From positions 62,001-126,000 of the forward strand of contig NZ_VTPY01000006.1 of the NCBI RefSeq assembly GCF_008297955.1: 64,000 bases of DNA, given 5' to 3'. The notes under the pieces are model-generated. The model saw only the letters and a program-made list of their open reading frames with translations, was not told where the DNA came from and made no database searches. This document shows, piece after piece, positions 8,307 through 21,760 of the stretch. This DNA is from Billgrantia pellis. GTDB taxonomy: Bacteria; Pseudomonadota; Gammaproteobacteria; Pseudomonadales; Halomonadaceae. The first letter of the stretch is position 1. Each line of letters starts with the position of its first letter. The position numbers and the translations under genes are program-made.

Positions 8307-10082
8307 CTACCGAAGCGAATAGTAACGCTCGATGGCCTCGCGGGTGATGATACCTGAAATCCGCTGATGCTTCGGCCGCCGCCCGTGCTCCACATAGAGC
8401 GCATCGACCGACTGGTCGTTGAGTCGTTCGAACGCTTCCGACAGGGTGGCCTGTAGATGGATCGGAGCCATTTCCATTCGCTGCCCCGGCACCTCGAGCA
8501 GGTCGATCCGTGCATCTCCCGTCTCGGCCTCCTCGGCAATCTGCTCGTCTATCAACGCCCGCGCCAGATCGGCAGCCTTGAGCGCCAGGGTCGGCTTGTC
8601 GTCGGTGGAGCGCAGGATCAGAATCCATTGCGGCTTGGCATCGAGCAGCGTTCGCGCCTGCTCGCGGGTGACCATGCGCGGCGTGGTCGCCAGGCTGCGC
8701 TCCATGACGGCCGGCACCGAAATCCGCGAGAGCGCCTGCATCAACGGCTGCTGCAGCGGATGCAGACCATGGCGGGTCATGCTGATGAAAAAACCGTCGC
8801 AGCGGCACAGCTGACGGGTCGTCAGCCCCGAAACCACCACTGCCAGCATGCCTGGCAGGATGATGTTGGGGTTGTGAGTCAGTTCCAGCAGCGCCATCAA
8901 CGCGGCCAACGGTGCCTGCAGAACCGCTCCCATCATTGCCGCCATGCCGAGCATCGCGTAGAAGCCGGGCTCCACGCCCAGTTGGGGAAAGAGCCACGCT
9001 CCCACCAGATCGGCCAACGCTCCGGCCGCGGCCCCGACCACCAGCATCGGCCCGATGATACCGATGGGAATGCCGCTGGCTACCGTCAGTGCCGTCAGCA
9101 GCAGTTTGGCCATTACCAGCGCCAGTAGCACGTCCAGCGCCACGCTGCCGGCCAGGGAAGCGGCCAGGCTGTCGTAGCCGATCCCCTGAACGTCGGGATA
9201 CCACCAGGCCACCGTGGCCGTGGCGATCCCCACCATCGCCAGCCTAACCGCGACCGGCAGCGCGGCGATGCGCTCACTTCTCGCCACACGAATGAAGAGA
9301 CCCGCCAGGAGCCCAATGAAAAGCGCCGTGATGACGATCCAGGGCAGGTTCATCAGTGACCCGAGACTGACGCTGATCACCTCGAAGGCCGGCTCGGAGC
9401 CGAACACCAGCATGGCGACCAGTGCGCCCACGGTGGAAGCAAGGATCACCGGCATGAAACCAGCGATGGTGTACTCCATCATCACCACTTCCATGGCGAA
9501 GATGACGCCCGCAATGGGGGTGTTGAACGATGCCGAAATGCCCGCCGCCGTGCCGCAGGCCACTAGCACCCGAAGACTGTTATGCGGCAAGCGCAACCAC
9601 TGGCCGAGTCCGCTGGCCGCGGCGGCACCGAGATGGATTGCCGGTCCCTCGCGGCCGGCCGATAGCCCGCCCAGCACCGACGCCACACCGACCCACCACT
9701 GATTGAGCCAGTTACGTAGCGGAAAACGTCCCTGGTGATGGGTCAAACGCTCGATAACATGCCCCACCCCGAGCTTGCGCGCCGCCGCAGGCTGGCGCCA
9801 GAGGAGAATTCCGATGAGAGTCACCGCCAGCAGCGGCAGGACCGTGCGCAGCATGGGCGACAGCGCCTCGAAAGCTTCGGGATCGTTACCGGGCATGAAA
9901 ATGAAGCCGCCCAGCTCCAGCAGCAGGCGGAAACCGACCATCACGGCGCCAGTCAACAGGCCGGAGACGACCCCAAGCACGCACAGCTGCGGCAAAGCGT
10001 CGACGCTGGCCAGCTTGCGACGGAAACTTTCCAGGCTGAAAGCGGGAAACGAGAGGTGCAACACGGCGACGTTCCTGTACAT
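8307..10082 (-). CDS. ClC-family chloride channel/transporter with C-terminal CBS region
   Basis: 591 aa. The ClC membrane domain spans about residues 20-430, with the ion-path motif SAGREGPAIHLG (gating Glu kept), SFNTPIAGVIFAMEV, and GIPIGIIGPMLVVGAAAG. The C-terminal 150 residues form a cytoplasmic tail with a CBS-like pair (VMERSLATTPRM..., then ...QATLSEAFERLNDQSVDALYVEHG). At the site of CLC-ec1 Glu203, the internal proton Glu, the aligned residue is Val (MEVVM against IEEMR), as in ClC channels. ATG 10082 has no strong Shine-Dalgarno, so the start is uncertain. It may take part in chloride or osmotic homeostasis of a halophile. Divergent from argC. Confidence 0.9.
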   Translation of the reverse strand: MYRNVAVLHLSFPAFSLESFRRKLASVDALPQLCVLGVVSGLLTGAVMVGFRLLLELGGFIFMPGNDPEAFEALSPMLRTVLPLLAVTLIGILLWRQPAAARKLGVGHVIERLTHHQGRFPLRNWLNQWWVGVASVLGGLSAGREGPAIHLGAAAASGLGQWLRLPHNSLRVLVACGTAAGISASFNTPIAGVIFAMEVVMMEYTIAGFMPVILASTVGALVAMLVFGSEPAFEVISVSLGSLMNLPWIVITALFIGLLAGLFIRVARSERIAALPVAVRLAMVGIATATVAWWYPDVQGIGYDSLAASLAGSVALDVLLALVMAKLLLTALTVASGIPIGIIGPMLVVGAAAGALADLVGAWLFPQLGVEPGFYAMLGMAAMMGAVLQAPLAALMALLELTHNPNIILPGMLAVVVSGLTTRQLCRCDGFFISMTRHGLHPLQQPLMQALSRISVPAVMERSLATTPRMVTREQARTLLDAKPQWILILRSTDDKPTLALKAADLARALIDEQIAEEAETGDARIDLLEVPGQRMEMAPIHLQATLSEAFERLNDQSVDALYVEHGRRPKHQRISGIITREAIERYYSLR

Positions 10083-10194
10083 GTCTCGAGCGGGAGGGAC
10101 GGCTGGGTGGTCCCCCCTCCCTTGTGTATCATATCCGGACAGGGCGGTCCCGTGAGCGACCGCTTCGCCAGGCAATCATTCGAGGAGTCCCGTT

Positions 10195-11229
10195 GTGATC
10201 AAGGTCGGAATCGTCGGCGGCACCGGTTACACCGGCGTCGAACTGCTCAGGCTGCTGGCCCAGCACCCCGCGGTCGAGGTCGAGGCCATCACCTCGCGCT
10301 CCGAGGCCGGCGTACGCGTCAGCGATATGTATCCCAACCTGCGTGGCCACTACGACGCACTGGCTTTCAGCGAGCCGGATACCCGCCGTCTGGGGGCTTG
10401 CGACGCGGTGTTCTTCGCCACTCCCCATGGTGTCGCTCACACGCTGGCCGGCGAGCTTCTCGCCCAGGGAACCCGGGTGATCGATCTCTCCGCCGACTTC
10501 CGGCTGCGCGACGCCGATGAGTGGGCCACTTGGTACGGTCAATCTCATGGCGCTCCCGAGCTTCTCGAGCATGCCGTCTACGGCCTGCCCGAATTGCACC
10601 GCGAAGCGATACGCGAAGCGCGTCTGATCGCCGTGCCCGGCTGCTACCCGACGGCGGTTCAGCTTGGCCTGATGCCGCTGCTCGAGACGGGGCTGATCGA
10701 TGCCGGCCACCTCATCGCCGACTGCAAGTCCGGCGTGACCGGTGCCGGCCGCGGTGCCAAGGTGCCGTCGCTGCTGGCCGAGGCGAGCGAATCGATGAAG
10801 GCCTACGGCGCTGGCGGTCACCGCCACCTGCCGGAAATACGCCAAGGCCTGGCCGATGCCGCCGGCGGCCAGGTCGGGCTGACCTTCGTGCCGCATCTGA
10901 CGCCGATGATACGCGGTATCCATGCCACGCTATACGGGCGCCTGACAGTTGAGCCAGGCGACCTGCAGGCACTGTTCGAGCGGCGTTTCGCCGACGAACC
11001 TTTCGTCGACGTGATGCCCACCGGTAGCCATCCGGAAACGCGCAGTGTCAAAGGGGTCAACGTATGCCGCCTGGCGGTGCACCGGCCCGGCGACGGCGAT
11101 ACCGTGGTCGTGCTGTCGGTGATCGACAATCTGGTCAAGGGCGCATCGGGACAGGCCATACAGAACCTCAACCTGATGTTCGGTTTCGACGAGAATGCCG
11201 GTCTCGCCGCGCCTGCCCTGATGCCCTGA
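10195..11229 (+). CDS. argC: N-acetyl-gamma-glutamyl-phosphate reductase ArgC
   Basis: Third step of arginine synthesis: NADPH-dependent reduction of N-acetylglutamyl phosphate to the semialdehyde. It is 344 aa, the standard long form. Rossmann start [20 protein letters not shown], the catalytic Cys in [10 protein letters not shown] (near residue 149), [11 protein letters not shown] and [12 protein letters not shown] are all present. The start codon is GTG 10195 with CGAGGAG 9 bases upstream. It appears to be a single-gene unit, divergent from the ClC gene and followed by the erpA promoter. Confidence 0.97.
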   Translation: MIKVGIVGGTGYTGVELLRLLAQHPAVEVEAITSRSEAGVRVSDMYPNLRGHYDALAFSEPDTRRLGACDAVFFATPHGVAHTLAGELLAQGTRVIDLSADFRLRDADEWATWYGQSHGAPELLEHAVYGLPELHREAIREARLIAVPGCYPTAVQLGLMPLLETGLIDAGHLIADCKSGVTGAGRGAKVPSLLAEASESMKAYGAGGHRHLPEIRQGLADAAGGQVGLTFVPHLTPMIRGIHATLYGRLTVEPGDLQALFERRFADEPFVDVMPTGSHPETRSVKGVNVCRLAVHRPGDGDTVVVLSVIDNLVKGASGQAIQNLNLMFGFDENAGLAAPALMP

Positions 11230-11262
11230 GGCGACGCGGCACCAGCCCCTCCCCGGCAATAG

Positions 11263-11292
11263 TTGACCCTTTTGCTAGGGATTGGGGATAAT
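11263..11292 (+). promoter_or_regulatory. probable sigma70 promoter of erpA
   Basis: TTGACC at 11263-11268 and GATAAT at 11287-11292 with 18-base spacing, about 40 bases before the erpA start. I see no obvious IscR box. Confidence 0.6.
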
Positions 11293-11331
11293 GGCATGTT
11301 AACCATCCATTCAGCTCAGGGGAGGATGCCC

Positions 11332-11685
11332 ATGAGCGGCGCAGAATCTTTCGTGCCCACCCCCATGATGCTATCCGAGGCTGCCAGGAAGCGGCTCCAG
11401 GCGCTCATCAAGGACGAAGGCAAGCCCGGCCTCAAACTGCGCGTCTATGTGACGGGAGGCGGCTGTTCGGGCTTCCAGTACGGTTTCGACTTCGCCGATG
11501 CGGTCGGCGAAGACGATACTCTCATCGAGTTCGGCGAGGTCGCGCTGGTGATCGATGAACTTTCCTACCAGTACCTGGTGGGCTCCACCGTGGATTACGA
11601 GGAGGGGCTGGCTGGCGCCCGCTTCCTGGTGCAGAACCCCAACGCCACCACGACCTGCGGCTGTGGCGCCTCCTTCATGGTGTAA
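11332..11685 (+). CDS. erpA: iron-sulfur cluster insertion protein ErpA
   Basis: A-type Fe-S carrier that delivers clusters to target enzymes such as those of isoprenoid synthesis. 117 aa. The three cluster-binding cysteines are visible: [11 protein letters not shown] and the C-terminal [10 protein letters not shown]. The N-terminal [20 protein letters not shown] and [24 protein letters not shown] are typical of ErpA. GGGGAGG at 11319 gives good spacing to ATG 11332; the ATG at 11326 is too close to it. Single-gene unit behind its own promoter. Confidence 0.95.
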   Translation: MSGAESFVPTPMMLSEAARKRLQALIKDEGKPGLKLRVYVTGGGCSGFQYGFDFADAVGEDDTLIEFGEVALVIDELSYQYLVGSTVDYEEGLAGARFLVQNPNATTTCGCGASFMV

Positions 11686-11763
11686 CCCCTTGACTTGACG
11701 CTTCCCGGTGAACTCGCCATGGTTGAAAGGCTAACGCCACAACAATTCACCATGGGGAAACGT

Positions 11764-12528
11764 ATGAAACGACAAGTGAAGACGGCCACCCTGGTCTCCG
11801 GCATCGCCTTAGGACTCGGCCTCTCCGGCATGGTCGCCGCCAACGAAACGCTCGACGTGGTCACCGACCCGAGCTTCGTCCCCTTCGAGATGATGGACCA
11901 GGAGTCCGGCGAGATGGTCGGCTTCGACATGGACATCCTCGCCGAGGTCGCCGAGCGGGCAGGCTTCGAGTACGAACTCGAAACCATGGATTTCAACGGC
12001 ATCATTCCCGCAGTGCAGACCGGCAACGTGGATATTGCCATCGCCGGCATCACCATCACCGACGAGCGTGCCGAGATCGTCGACTTCTCCGATCCTTATT
12101 ACGATAGCGGCCTGAGGATCCTGGTACGCGCCGATGAGGACGGCGTCGAGGAGATCGACGACCTCAAGGGCAAGAAGATCGGTACCAAGGTCGGCTCCAC
12201 CAGCTACGACTTCCTCGTGGAGAACCTCGGTGATGAAGCCGACGTCACCCCCTACCCGGGCAGCAGCGACATGTACATGGCCCTGCTCGGCGGCAGTGTC
12301 GATGCGGTCTTCTATGATGCGCCCAACGTCGGCTATTTCTCCCAGACCCGCGGCGAAGGACGGGTAAAAGTGGTCGGCCCGCTCTACGAAGGCCAACAGT
12401 ACGGCATTGTCTTCGTCAAGGGCAGCGAGTGGGTCGAACCCTCCAACGAGGCGCTGGCAGAGATGCGCGAGGACGGCACCTACGACGAGATCCACGAGAA
12501 GTGGTTCGGCAGCGCCAGCGAAGAATGA
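11764..12528 (+). CDS. glnH: polar amino acid ABC transporter substrate-binding protein, GlnH-like
   Basis: Periplasmic binding protein, 254 aa, with signal peptide (ending GMVAA). The mature chain follows E. coli GlnH closely: [74 protein letters not shown], and the end [12 protein letters not shown]. The Arg and Asp that clamp the amino-acid moiety (ITDER..., DAVFYDAPN) are present. It is the first gene of a three-gene importer. Strongly acidic composition is consistent with a halophile's exported proteins. Ligand glutamine is likely but not proven. Confidence 0.85.
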   Translation: MKRQVKTATLVSGIALGLGLSGMVAANETLDVVTDPSFVPFEMMDQESGEMVGFDMDILAEVAERAGFEYELETMDFNGIIPAVQTGNVDIAIAGITITDERAEIVDFSDPYYDSGLRILVRADEDGVEEIDDLKGKKIGTKVGSTSYDFLVENLGDEADVTPYPGSSDMYMALLGGSVDAVFYDAPNVGYFSQTRGEGRVKVVGPLYEGQQYGIVFVKGSEWVEPSNEALAEMREDGTYDEIHEKWFGSASEE

Positions 12529-12626
12529 TGCCGCGAGCATCCTGAAGCGGGGTCGGGTCGCTGAACCCGACCCCGCTGCGTTGTCACTCATGCCACCCCG
12601 AGACGCATCCTGACGGGAGAGCCCAC

Positions 12627-13298
12627 GTGGACGTCACCTTCCAATTCGACTGGGAGGCCGCTTTCGCCTCCATTCCCTTTCTGCTGAAAGGGATACCCTA
12701 CACCCTGCTGATCTCTTTCGGTGGCTTGGCCATCGGGTTTCTCATCGGCATTCTCTTCGGCCTGTTGCGCATCAGCCCTATCGCCTGGCTGCGGATACCG
12801 GCCGTGGCCTATATCGAGATCTTCCGCGGCACACCGGTGCTGGTGCAGGTACTGTTCATTTTCTACGGCCTGCCCCAGCTCCTCGGCGGGCCCATCAACG
12901 CCCTGGTAGCGGGTATCGCCGCCATCGCGGTCAACTCCGGTGCCTATATTTCCGAGATCGTGCGTGGCGGCGTCCAGTCGATCGACCGCGGCCAGCGCGA
13001 GGCCAGCCTGTCGCTGGGTCTCTCGCGCACCCAGGCGTTCCGTTACATCATATGGCCCCAGGCATTCCGTCGAATGATCCCTCCGCTCGGCAACCAAGGC
13101 ATCATCAGTATCAAGGATACCTCACTGTTCTCGGTGATCGGCGTGGGCGAGCTGGTGCGCCAGGGCCAGGTCTACATTGCCACCACCTTCAATGCCCTGG
13201 AAGTCTACCTGATGGTCGCCCTCCTCTATCTGGCGATAACGCTGAGCCTGTCTTTCGCCTTGCGGCTGCTCGAGCGCAAGGGCTTGGTCGGACAATAA
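12627..13298 (+). CDS. glnP: amino acid ABC transporter permease, GlnP-like
   Basis: Inner-membrane permease, 223 aa, about five membrane helices. The EAA loop ([33 protein letters not shown]) that contacts the ATPase and the HisM-type start [20 protein letters not shown] are clear. GTG start at 12627 with GGGAGAG upstream. It follows glnH after 98 bases, leaving room for an attenuating structure, and precedes glnQ by 10 bases. A single permease suggests a homodimer, as for E. coli GlnP. Confidence 0.88.
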   Translation: MDVTFQFDWEAAFASIPFLLKGIPYTLLISFGGLAIGFLIGILFGLLRISPIAWLRIPAVAYIEIFRGTPVLVQVLFIFYGLPQLLGGPINALVAGIAAIAVNSGAYISEIVRGGVQSIDRGQREASLSLGLSRTQAFRYIIWPQAFRRMIPPLGNQGIISIKDTSLFSVIGVGELVRQGQVYIATTFNALEVYLMVALLYLAITLSLSFALRLLERKGLVGQ

Positions 13299-13308
13299 GG
13301 AGCGCGAC

Positions 13309-14082
13309 ATGACCCAGGACAACTCACCTTCCAGCGCCGAGCCCATCGTGCACATGGCGAAGGTCAACAAGTCTTTCGGCGACCTGCATGTACTCAAGGA
13401 TATCGACCTTACGATTCAACCCGGCGAGGTGGTCGTGGTGATCGGTGCCAGCGGTTCCGGCAAGTCCACCCTGATTCGCTGCATCAACGGCCTCGAGGAG
13501 TTTCAGCACGGCCATATCGAGGTCGATGGCAACGAACTGCTGCCCAACGGCAGGAGCAGCCGAGCACTGCAGCGGATTCGTACCGAGGTCGGCATGGTGT
13601 TTCAGCAATTCAATCTCTTTCCCCACCTCAGCGTGCTCGACAATGTCTCGCTGGCGCCGATGAAGGTGCGAGGCTGGAGCCGCACCGACGCGGTCGAGAC
13701 TGCCGAACGTTTGCTCGAACGGGTCGGTATCGCCGATCAGGCGCGCAAATACCCCAGCCAGCTCTCGGGCGGCCAGCAACAGCGCGTCGCTCTGGCGCGG
13801 GCGCTCGCCATGGAGCCACGCCTGATGCTGTTCGACGAACCCACCTCGGCGCTCGACCCGGAGATGATCGGTGAGGTCCTCGATGCCATGCGTGAGCTGG
13901 CACGGGAGGGCATGACCATGGTGGTCGTTACCCATGAGATGGGCTTCGCTCGCGAGGTCGCCGATCGAGTGGTCTATATCCACAAGGGGGAAATCGTCGA
14001 GCAGGCCGCTCCCGACGTGTTGTTCGACTCGCCACAACACGAACGTACCCAGAACTTCCTGTCGCGGGTGCTCAAGCACTGA
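13309..14082 (+). CDS. glnQ: amino acid ABC transporter ATP-binding protein, GlnQ-like
   Basis: ATPase of the importer, 257 aa. Walker [10 protein letters not shown] (about residues 45-53), Q-loop [16 protein letters not shown], signature [15 protein letters not shown], Walker [15 protein letters not shown] and H-loop VVVTHEM are all intact. The N terminus has an extra segment of about 15 residues before the core. A strong terminator starts 18 bases after the stop, closing glnHPQ. Confidence 0.92.
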   Translation: MTQDNSPSSAEPIVHMAKVNKSFGDLHVLKDIDLTIQPGEVVVVIGASGSGKSTLIRCINGLEEFQHGHIEVDGNELLPNGRSSRALQRIRTEVGMVFQQFNLFPHLSVLDNVSLAPMKVRGWSRTDAVETAERLLERVGIADQARKYPSQLSGGQQQRVALARALAMEPRLMLFDEPTSALDPEMIGEVLDAMRELAREGMTMVVVTHEMGFAREVADRVVYIHKGEIVEQAAPDVLFDSPQHERTQNFLSRVLKH

Positions 14083-14100
14083 TAGCGTTCCTGCAAGCAG

Positions 14101-14130
14101 GCCCTGTCGGCACCGACAGGGCTTTTTTTT
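14101..14130 (+). terminator. intrinsic terminator after glnQ
   Basis: GCCCTGTCGG / CCGACAGGGC perfect 10-bp stem, 2-base loop as drawn, then eight T residues. Confidence 0.95.
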
Positions 14131-14603
14131 GGTTGTGGATATCTTTTTTCGCTTCCTCCCCTTTTTCCCTCCGGAGCCGCGCAGCTACGCCATTGCCGTC
14201 GGCAGCATGCCGTTGTTCACAGCTGCGGTGACAACCGCGGTAGCCGACAGTGGAAAAAGCGTGTAGCGTCTCGCCTGTGGGCAACCAGCCCATTCATCCA
14301 CAGGCTCGTCACCCTCCACTCTCAGGACATCAGCCGCTTTCCCCCGCATCCGTCAACAATGCATCCTAATGTTGCGAAAGTAGTTTTTCAGGTTATCCAC
14401 CGTTTTTGTCCACACCAGTAGTTACAACCACAACAGAACTTCTCTCTTTTAATCATTCTGTTTTGTTTAGTCTGGTGAATCGGCAAGTCCGTTGGCAAAC
14501 GCGATGTGGAAAACCCCTGACGCTTACCCACAGGCGGTTTATACTGGCAGGCTGTTTTTCGCCCCCTTTGGAATATCCGCGCTCAAGCGCAACGAGGTGT
14601 AAC
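14131..14603. other. candidate chromosomal replication origin (oriC) upstream of mnmG
   Basis: The longest gene-free stretch of the window, 473 bases. It holds a cluster of 9-mers within one or two mismatches of the DnaA box TTWTNCACA: 14134-14142 (reverse), 14213-14221 (forward), 14276-14284 (reverse, two mismatches), 14294-14302 (forward), 14393-14401 (forward), 14406-14414 (forward), 14505-14513 (reverse, TTTTCCACA, exact) and 14524-14532 (forward). An AT-rich stretch at about 14416-14470 (TTTTAATCATTCTGTTTTG) could be the unwinding element. Neighbours mnmG, rsmG and parAB are classical origin neighbours, and E. coli oriC also lies just upstream of mnmG. No dnaA gene is in the window, so a second origin region near dnaA cannot be excluded. 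Confidence 0.65.
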
Positions 14604-16495
<1,892 letters not shown>

Positions 16496-16499
<4 letters not shown>

Positions 16500-17161
16500 G
16501 CGATGCCTTGACCCCGCAGGCAGCGGAGCGGCTCGATGCCGGCCTGGCGGCATTGGGCATCGACGTGAACGCTGGTCAGCATGAGCGCCTGCGGCGATTG
16601 GTCGGGCTGTTGCACAAGTGGAATCGCGCCTATAACCTCACCGCGGTACGCTCTACCGAGGACATGGTGTCCCGGCACCTGCTCGATAGCGCGGCCGTGC
16701 TGCCTTTCGTGAGCCATGCACCGTTGCTCGACGTCGGCGCCGGCCCCGGCCTGCCGGGACTGGTACTGGCGATTCTCGAGCCGAGACTTGCGGTCACGCT
16801 GCTCGACAGCAACGGCAAGAAGGTTCGCTTCCAGCGTCAGGCGGTGATGGAGCTCGGCTTGGACAACGTCACGCCGGTACAGGCGCGTGTCGAGGCCTTC
16901 AGGGCGCCACCGGGCGGCTTCGTCCAGGTGATCTCCCGCGCCTTTGCCAGCCTCGCGGACTTCACGCGCCTGACCGAGCACCTGGTGGCGGCCGACGGTT
17001 GCTGGCTCGCCATGAAGGGACCGGCCGTCGATGAGGAGCTGGCCGATCTGGCCCCGGGGCTGACGATACGTGAACGTCACGCCCTGACGGTTCCGTTCAC
17101 GGCAGGCGAGCGTGCGTTGCTGATCGTCGAGCGAATCGATTCCAATCCAGGCCGCCACTGA
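16496..17161 (+). CDS. rsmG: 16S rRNA (guanine-N7) methyltransferase RsmG (GidB)
   Basis: Methylates G527 of 16S rRNA. 221 aa. SAM-binding motif [17 protein letters not shown] near residues 78-94 and the family segment [24 protein letters not shown] are clear; [12 protein letters not shown] follows. The ATG lies within the mnmG stop (ATGA overlap), so translation is probably coupled. Confidence 0.96.
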
Positions 17162-17188
17162 GGGCCGTCGTTGCAGGGGAAATCGTCC

Positions 17189-17959
17189 GTGACCCAGATT
17201 ATCGCCTTGACCAACCAGAAGGGCGGCGTGGGCAAGACCACCACCGCCGTCAACCTGGCCGCCAGCCTGGCGGCGCTGGATCGACGCGTGCTGCTGGTCG
17301 ATTTGGATCCTCAGGGGCATGCCACCATGGGTAGCGGCATCGACAAGCACACGCTCGATGGCAGTGTGCTCGATCTGCTGCTGGGCGAGAAGCGCGCCAC
17401 CGAAGTGATGCTCGATTGCCCCACCGCGGGGTATACCCTGCTGCCCGGCAATGGCGATCTCACCGCCGCCGAGGTCGAACTGCTCGACCGCGCCGAAGGG
17501 CGCGAGCGCAGCCTGACCGAAGCCCTGGGCAGCGTCGCGGCGGAGTATGACGTCGTGCTGATCGACTGCCCCCCGTCGCTCAACATGCTGACCGTCAATG
17601 CCCTGACCGCGGCCAACGGTGTGTTGATACCGCTGCAGTGCGAGTTCTACGCTCTCGAAGGGCTCTCGGCCCTGCTCGATACCGTGGAACAGATCAAGGA
17701 TAGCGTGAATCCCGACCTGGCGATCTATGGCATCCTGCGCACCATGTTCGACGGTCGCAACAGCCTGACCCGGGACGTCAGCAAGCAACTGCGCGACTAC
17801 TTCGGCGAAACGCTGCTGAAGACCACTATTCCGCGCAACGTCCGGGTGGCCGAGGCGCCGAGCCATGGTCTGCCGGTGACCAAGTATGCCCGCTTCTCGC
17901 GGGGCAGCCAGGCCCATCGGGTGCTGGCCAAGGAACTGATTCGTCGTCTGTCGCTCTAG
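17189..17959 (+). CDS. parA: chromosome partition ATPase ParA (Soj)
   Basis: Walker-type ATPase that positions ParB-parS complexes on the nucleoid. 256 aa from GTG 17189; CAGGGGA lies about 9 bases upstream, and a TTG at 17171 in frame is a weaker option. Deviant Walker A LTNQKGGVGKTTTAVNLAA, LLVDLDPQGHATMGSG, and DVVLIDCPPSLNMLTVNAL identify the chromosomal Soj type. No N-terminal DNA-binding extension as in plasmid type Ia ParA. Followed by parB after 53 bases. Confidence 0.95.
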   Translation: MTQIIALTNQKGGVGKTTTAVNLAASLAALDRRVLLVDLDPQGHATMGSGIDKHTLDGSVLDLLLGEKRATEVMLDCPTAGYTLLPGNGDLTAAEVELLDRAEGRERSLTEALGSVAAEYDVVLIDCPPSLNMLTVNALTAANGVLIPLQCEFYALEGLSALLDTVEQIKDSVNPDLAIYGILRTMFDGRNSLTRDVSKQLRDYFGETLLKTTIPRNVRVAEAPSHGLPVTKYARFSRGSQAHRVLAKELIRRLSL

Positions 17960-18012
17960 GTGACCGGCACGTTCTGCTCGTGTGACACGCTCGTTGTGAT
18001 GAGGGAATGCTG

Positions 18013-18927
18013 ATGACGCGTAAACGCGCCCTGGGCCGTGGCCTGGATGCCCTGATCGGCGCCGGCGCCCGCCGCCGCGACAACCTCGAGCTGCCCGAGG
18101 TGGAAATTCCCGCTGCCGAGGACGGCGAGGTCGCCGTCGCTCCCGTTGCCGCCGAGGAGCGGCTCGAGCGCCTGCCGCTGGGCCAGCTCTCCCGCGGCAA
18201 GTACCAGCCCCGCCGCGATATCCAGCCGGAAGCATTGGAAGAGCTGGCCGACTCGATTCGCGCCCAGGGCGTGATGCAGCCCATCGTGGTACGGCCCATC
18301 GGCGAGTCGCGCTACGAGATCATCGCCGGCGAGCGCCGCTGGCGCGCCGCCCAGCTCGCCGAGCTCGACACCATTCCGGCGGTGATCCGCGAGGTCAGCG
18401 ACGAGGTCGCCCTGGCGCTGGCGCTGATCGAGAACATCCAGCGCGAGAACCTCAACCCGGTGGAGGAGGCGATGGCGCTCAAACGGCTGCTCGAGGAGTT
18501 CGAACTCACCCAGCAGCAGGTGGCGGACGCCGTGGGCAAGTCACGCGCTCAGGTCGCCAACCTGCTGCGCCTGCTCGCACTCGACCCCGAGGTTCAGACG
18601 TTGCTGGAGCGCGGCGATCTGGACATGGGCCATGCCCGTGCCCTGCTCGCCTTGCCGGGAGCCAAGCAGCGCCGAGCGGCTCACGAGGTGGTCAACAAGG
18701 ACCTCACCGTGCGCGATACCGAGGCATTGGTGAAGCGCCTGGCCCAGGGCGAACCGAAGAAGGCGGCTGAGGCGCCGAGCCCTGACGTGGCGCGACTCGA
18801 AACGCGGCTCGGCGAACTGCTCGGCGCTCCGGTCAGGATCAAGCACGGCCGCGGCGGCAGAGGACGATTGACCATACGCTACTCGAGCCTGGACGAACTG
18901 GATGGCATCCTCGAACACATTCGCTAA
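18013..18927 (+). CDS. parB: chromosome partition protein ParB (Spo0J)
   Basis: CTP-dependent clamp that loads at parS. 304 aa. N terminus KRALGRGLDALIGAG; ParB/sulfiredoxin domain LPLGQLSRGKYQPRRDI..ALEELADSIRAQGVMQPIVVRP, with the CTP-binding motif ENIQRENLNPVEEA and GERRWRAAQLA; helix-turn-helix LTQQQVADAVGKSRAQVANLLRLL; C-terminal dimerisation segment. GAGGGA at 18001 favours ATG 18013 over the ATG at 18007. I found no full parS 16-mer in the window. Confidence 0.95.
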   Translation: MTRKRALGRGLDALIGAGARRRDNLELPEVEIPAAEDGEVAVAPVAAEERLERLPLGQLSRGKYQPRRDIQPEALEELADSIRAQGVMQPIVVRPIGESRYEIIAGERRWRAAQLAELDTIPAVIREVSDEVALALALIENIQRENLNPVEEAMALKRLLEEFELTQQQVADAVGKSRAQVANLLRLLALDPEVQTLLERGDLDMGHARALLALPGAKQRRAAHEVVNKDLTVRDTEALVKRLAQGEPKKAAEAPSPDVARLETRLGELLGAPVRIKHGRGGRGRLTIRYSSLDELDGILEHIR

Positions 18928-19005
18928 TCGACGAGCAGTGTCGACAATGGGGTCCATCTTTGGTCGCAGAGCCGTGCCATTCGCCGTCAAAAGCGCCTTG
19001 TCTGG

Positions 19006-19034
19006 TTGAACAGGCTTGGGCGCTTCCCTATAAT
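19006..19034 (+). promoter_or_regulatory. sigma70 promoter of the atp operon
   Basis: TTGAAC at 19006-19011 and a perfect TATAAT at 19029-19034 with 17-base spacing, 78 bases before atpI. The best promoter in the window, in the 185-base parB-atpI gap. Confidence 0.88.
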
Positions 19035-19112
19035 CCGCCGTTGTTTGCCTGAGCGATAGGCTCGGACTGGCCGGCGCTCAATCCCTGCCTGGCAGGGCAG
19101 GAATGTCGACAG

Positions 19113-20356
<1,244 letters not shown>

Positions 20357-20415
20357 AACGAGCAACTTGCAATTCCCCTTAACCCTAAACCCTTGTAAGT
20401 CAATACGAAAACTAG

Positions 20416-20652
<237 letters not shown>

Positions 20653-20725
20653 CGACGCTGCCGAGCGCTGAAGCGCTCGGTTTGCTCGTTTCCGGTCGCC
20701 ACGAACCTGTCAGAGGTACATACCC

Positions 20726-21196
20726 GTGAATATCAACATGACGCTTATCGGACAAACGATCGCCTTCGCGATTTTTGTCTGGTTCTGTATCAAGTATGTG
20801 TGGCCGCCGATCAGCACCGCGCTTCACGAGCGCCAGAAGAGGATCGCCGAGGGTCTCGATGCGGCCAGCCGGGCGTCACGTGATCTCGAGCTCGCTCAGG
20901 AGCAGGCGTCCCAGACACTGCGCGAGAGCAAGGAGCAGGCTTCGCAAATTCTCGAGCAGGCCAACAAGCGCTCGGCGCAGATCGTCGAGGAAGCCCGCGA
21001 GCAGGCTCGCGCCGAGGGCGAACGCATGATCGCCAGCGCACGTGCCGAAATCGACCAGGAAATCCAGCGTGCCAAGGACGAGCTGCGTGCCCAGGTGTCC
21101 AGTCTCGCCGTGGCCGGTGCCGAACGCGTCCTGGAGGCCTCCGTCGACGAGAAGGCGCATCGCAAGCTGCTCGACAAGCTTGCCGCTGAACTGTGA
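20726..21196 (+). CDS. atpF: ATP synthase F0 subunit b
   Basis: Peripheral stalk subunit, 156 aa, the same length as E. coli b. One N-terminal helix ([24 protein letters not shown]) and a long charged coiled coil. The start is GTG 20726 with AGAGGT upstream; the ATG 12 bases later is also possible. Confidence 0.95.
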   Translation: MNINMTLIGQTIAFAIFVWFCIKYVWPPISTALHERQKRIAEGLDAASRASRDLELAQEQASQTLRESKEQASQILEQANKRSAQIVEEAREQARAEGERMIASARAEIDQEIQRAKDELRAQVSSLAVAGAERVLEASVDEKAHRKLLDKLAAEL

Positions 21197-21207
21197 GGAG
21201 GTGATCC

Positions 21208-21744
21208 ATGGCGGAACTGTCTACCGTCGCGCGACCCTACGCCAGAGCGGCGTTCGAGTACGCACGCGATCACCAGGCGCTGGACGGCTGGTCCGAATGG
21301 CTCGACACGTTGGGTCAGGCCGTTGCCGTGCGTGACGTGCAGAAGCTTCTGTCCAGCCCGCGTTTCTCACCTGAGCGCAAGGTGGCCATGCTCGTCGAGC
21401 TCACCGAGGTCAAGCTCGACGACTCGGCGAAGGCTTTCCTCGACATGCTGGGCGAGAAGGGCCGGCTGATGGCGCTTCCCGCGATCGCGGAGCGGTTCGC
21501 GTATCTGCGCGCCGAGCACGATCAGCGCATCGAGGTCACCGTCGTCTCGGCCTATGAGCTCGATGACACGCAGCAGAACAAGCTCGCCGGCGCGCTCAAG
21601 AAGCGGCTGAATCGCGAAATCTCCATTACCACTCAGGTGGATCCGAAGCTAATCGGAGGCGTCATCCTGCGCGCCGGCGATACCGTCATCGACGGATCGG
21701 TGCGCGGTCGATTGAACCGGCTCTCCGAAGCTCTTACCGCCTGA
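21208..21744 (+). CDS. atpH: ATP synthase F1 subunit delta
   Basis: Links the peripheral stalk to the F1 head. 178 aa. N terminus [15 protein letters not shown] and the C-terminal signature [32 protein letters not shown] are typical. GAGGAGG ahead of ATG 21208. Confidence 0.96.
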   Translation: MAELSTVARPYARAAFEYARDHQALDGWSEWLDTLGQAVAVRDVQKLLSSPRFSPERKVAMLVELTEVKLDDSAKAFLDMLGEKGRLMALPAIAERFAYLRAEHDQRIEVTVVSAYELDDTQQNKLAGALKKRLNREISITTQVDPKLIGGVILRAGDTVIDGSVRGRLNRLSEALTA

Positions 21745-21760
21745 GTCTGAGGGACATGGC

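Noticed and set aside
14406..14603. N-terminal extension of mnmG across the DnaA-box region
   Set aside because: The extension is not like MnmG, and GTG 14604 with GAGGT gives the family length; the stretch is better seen as origin DNA.
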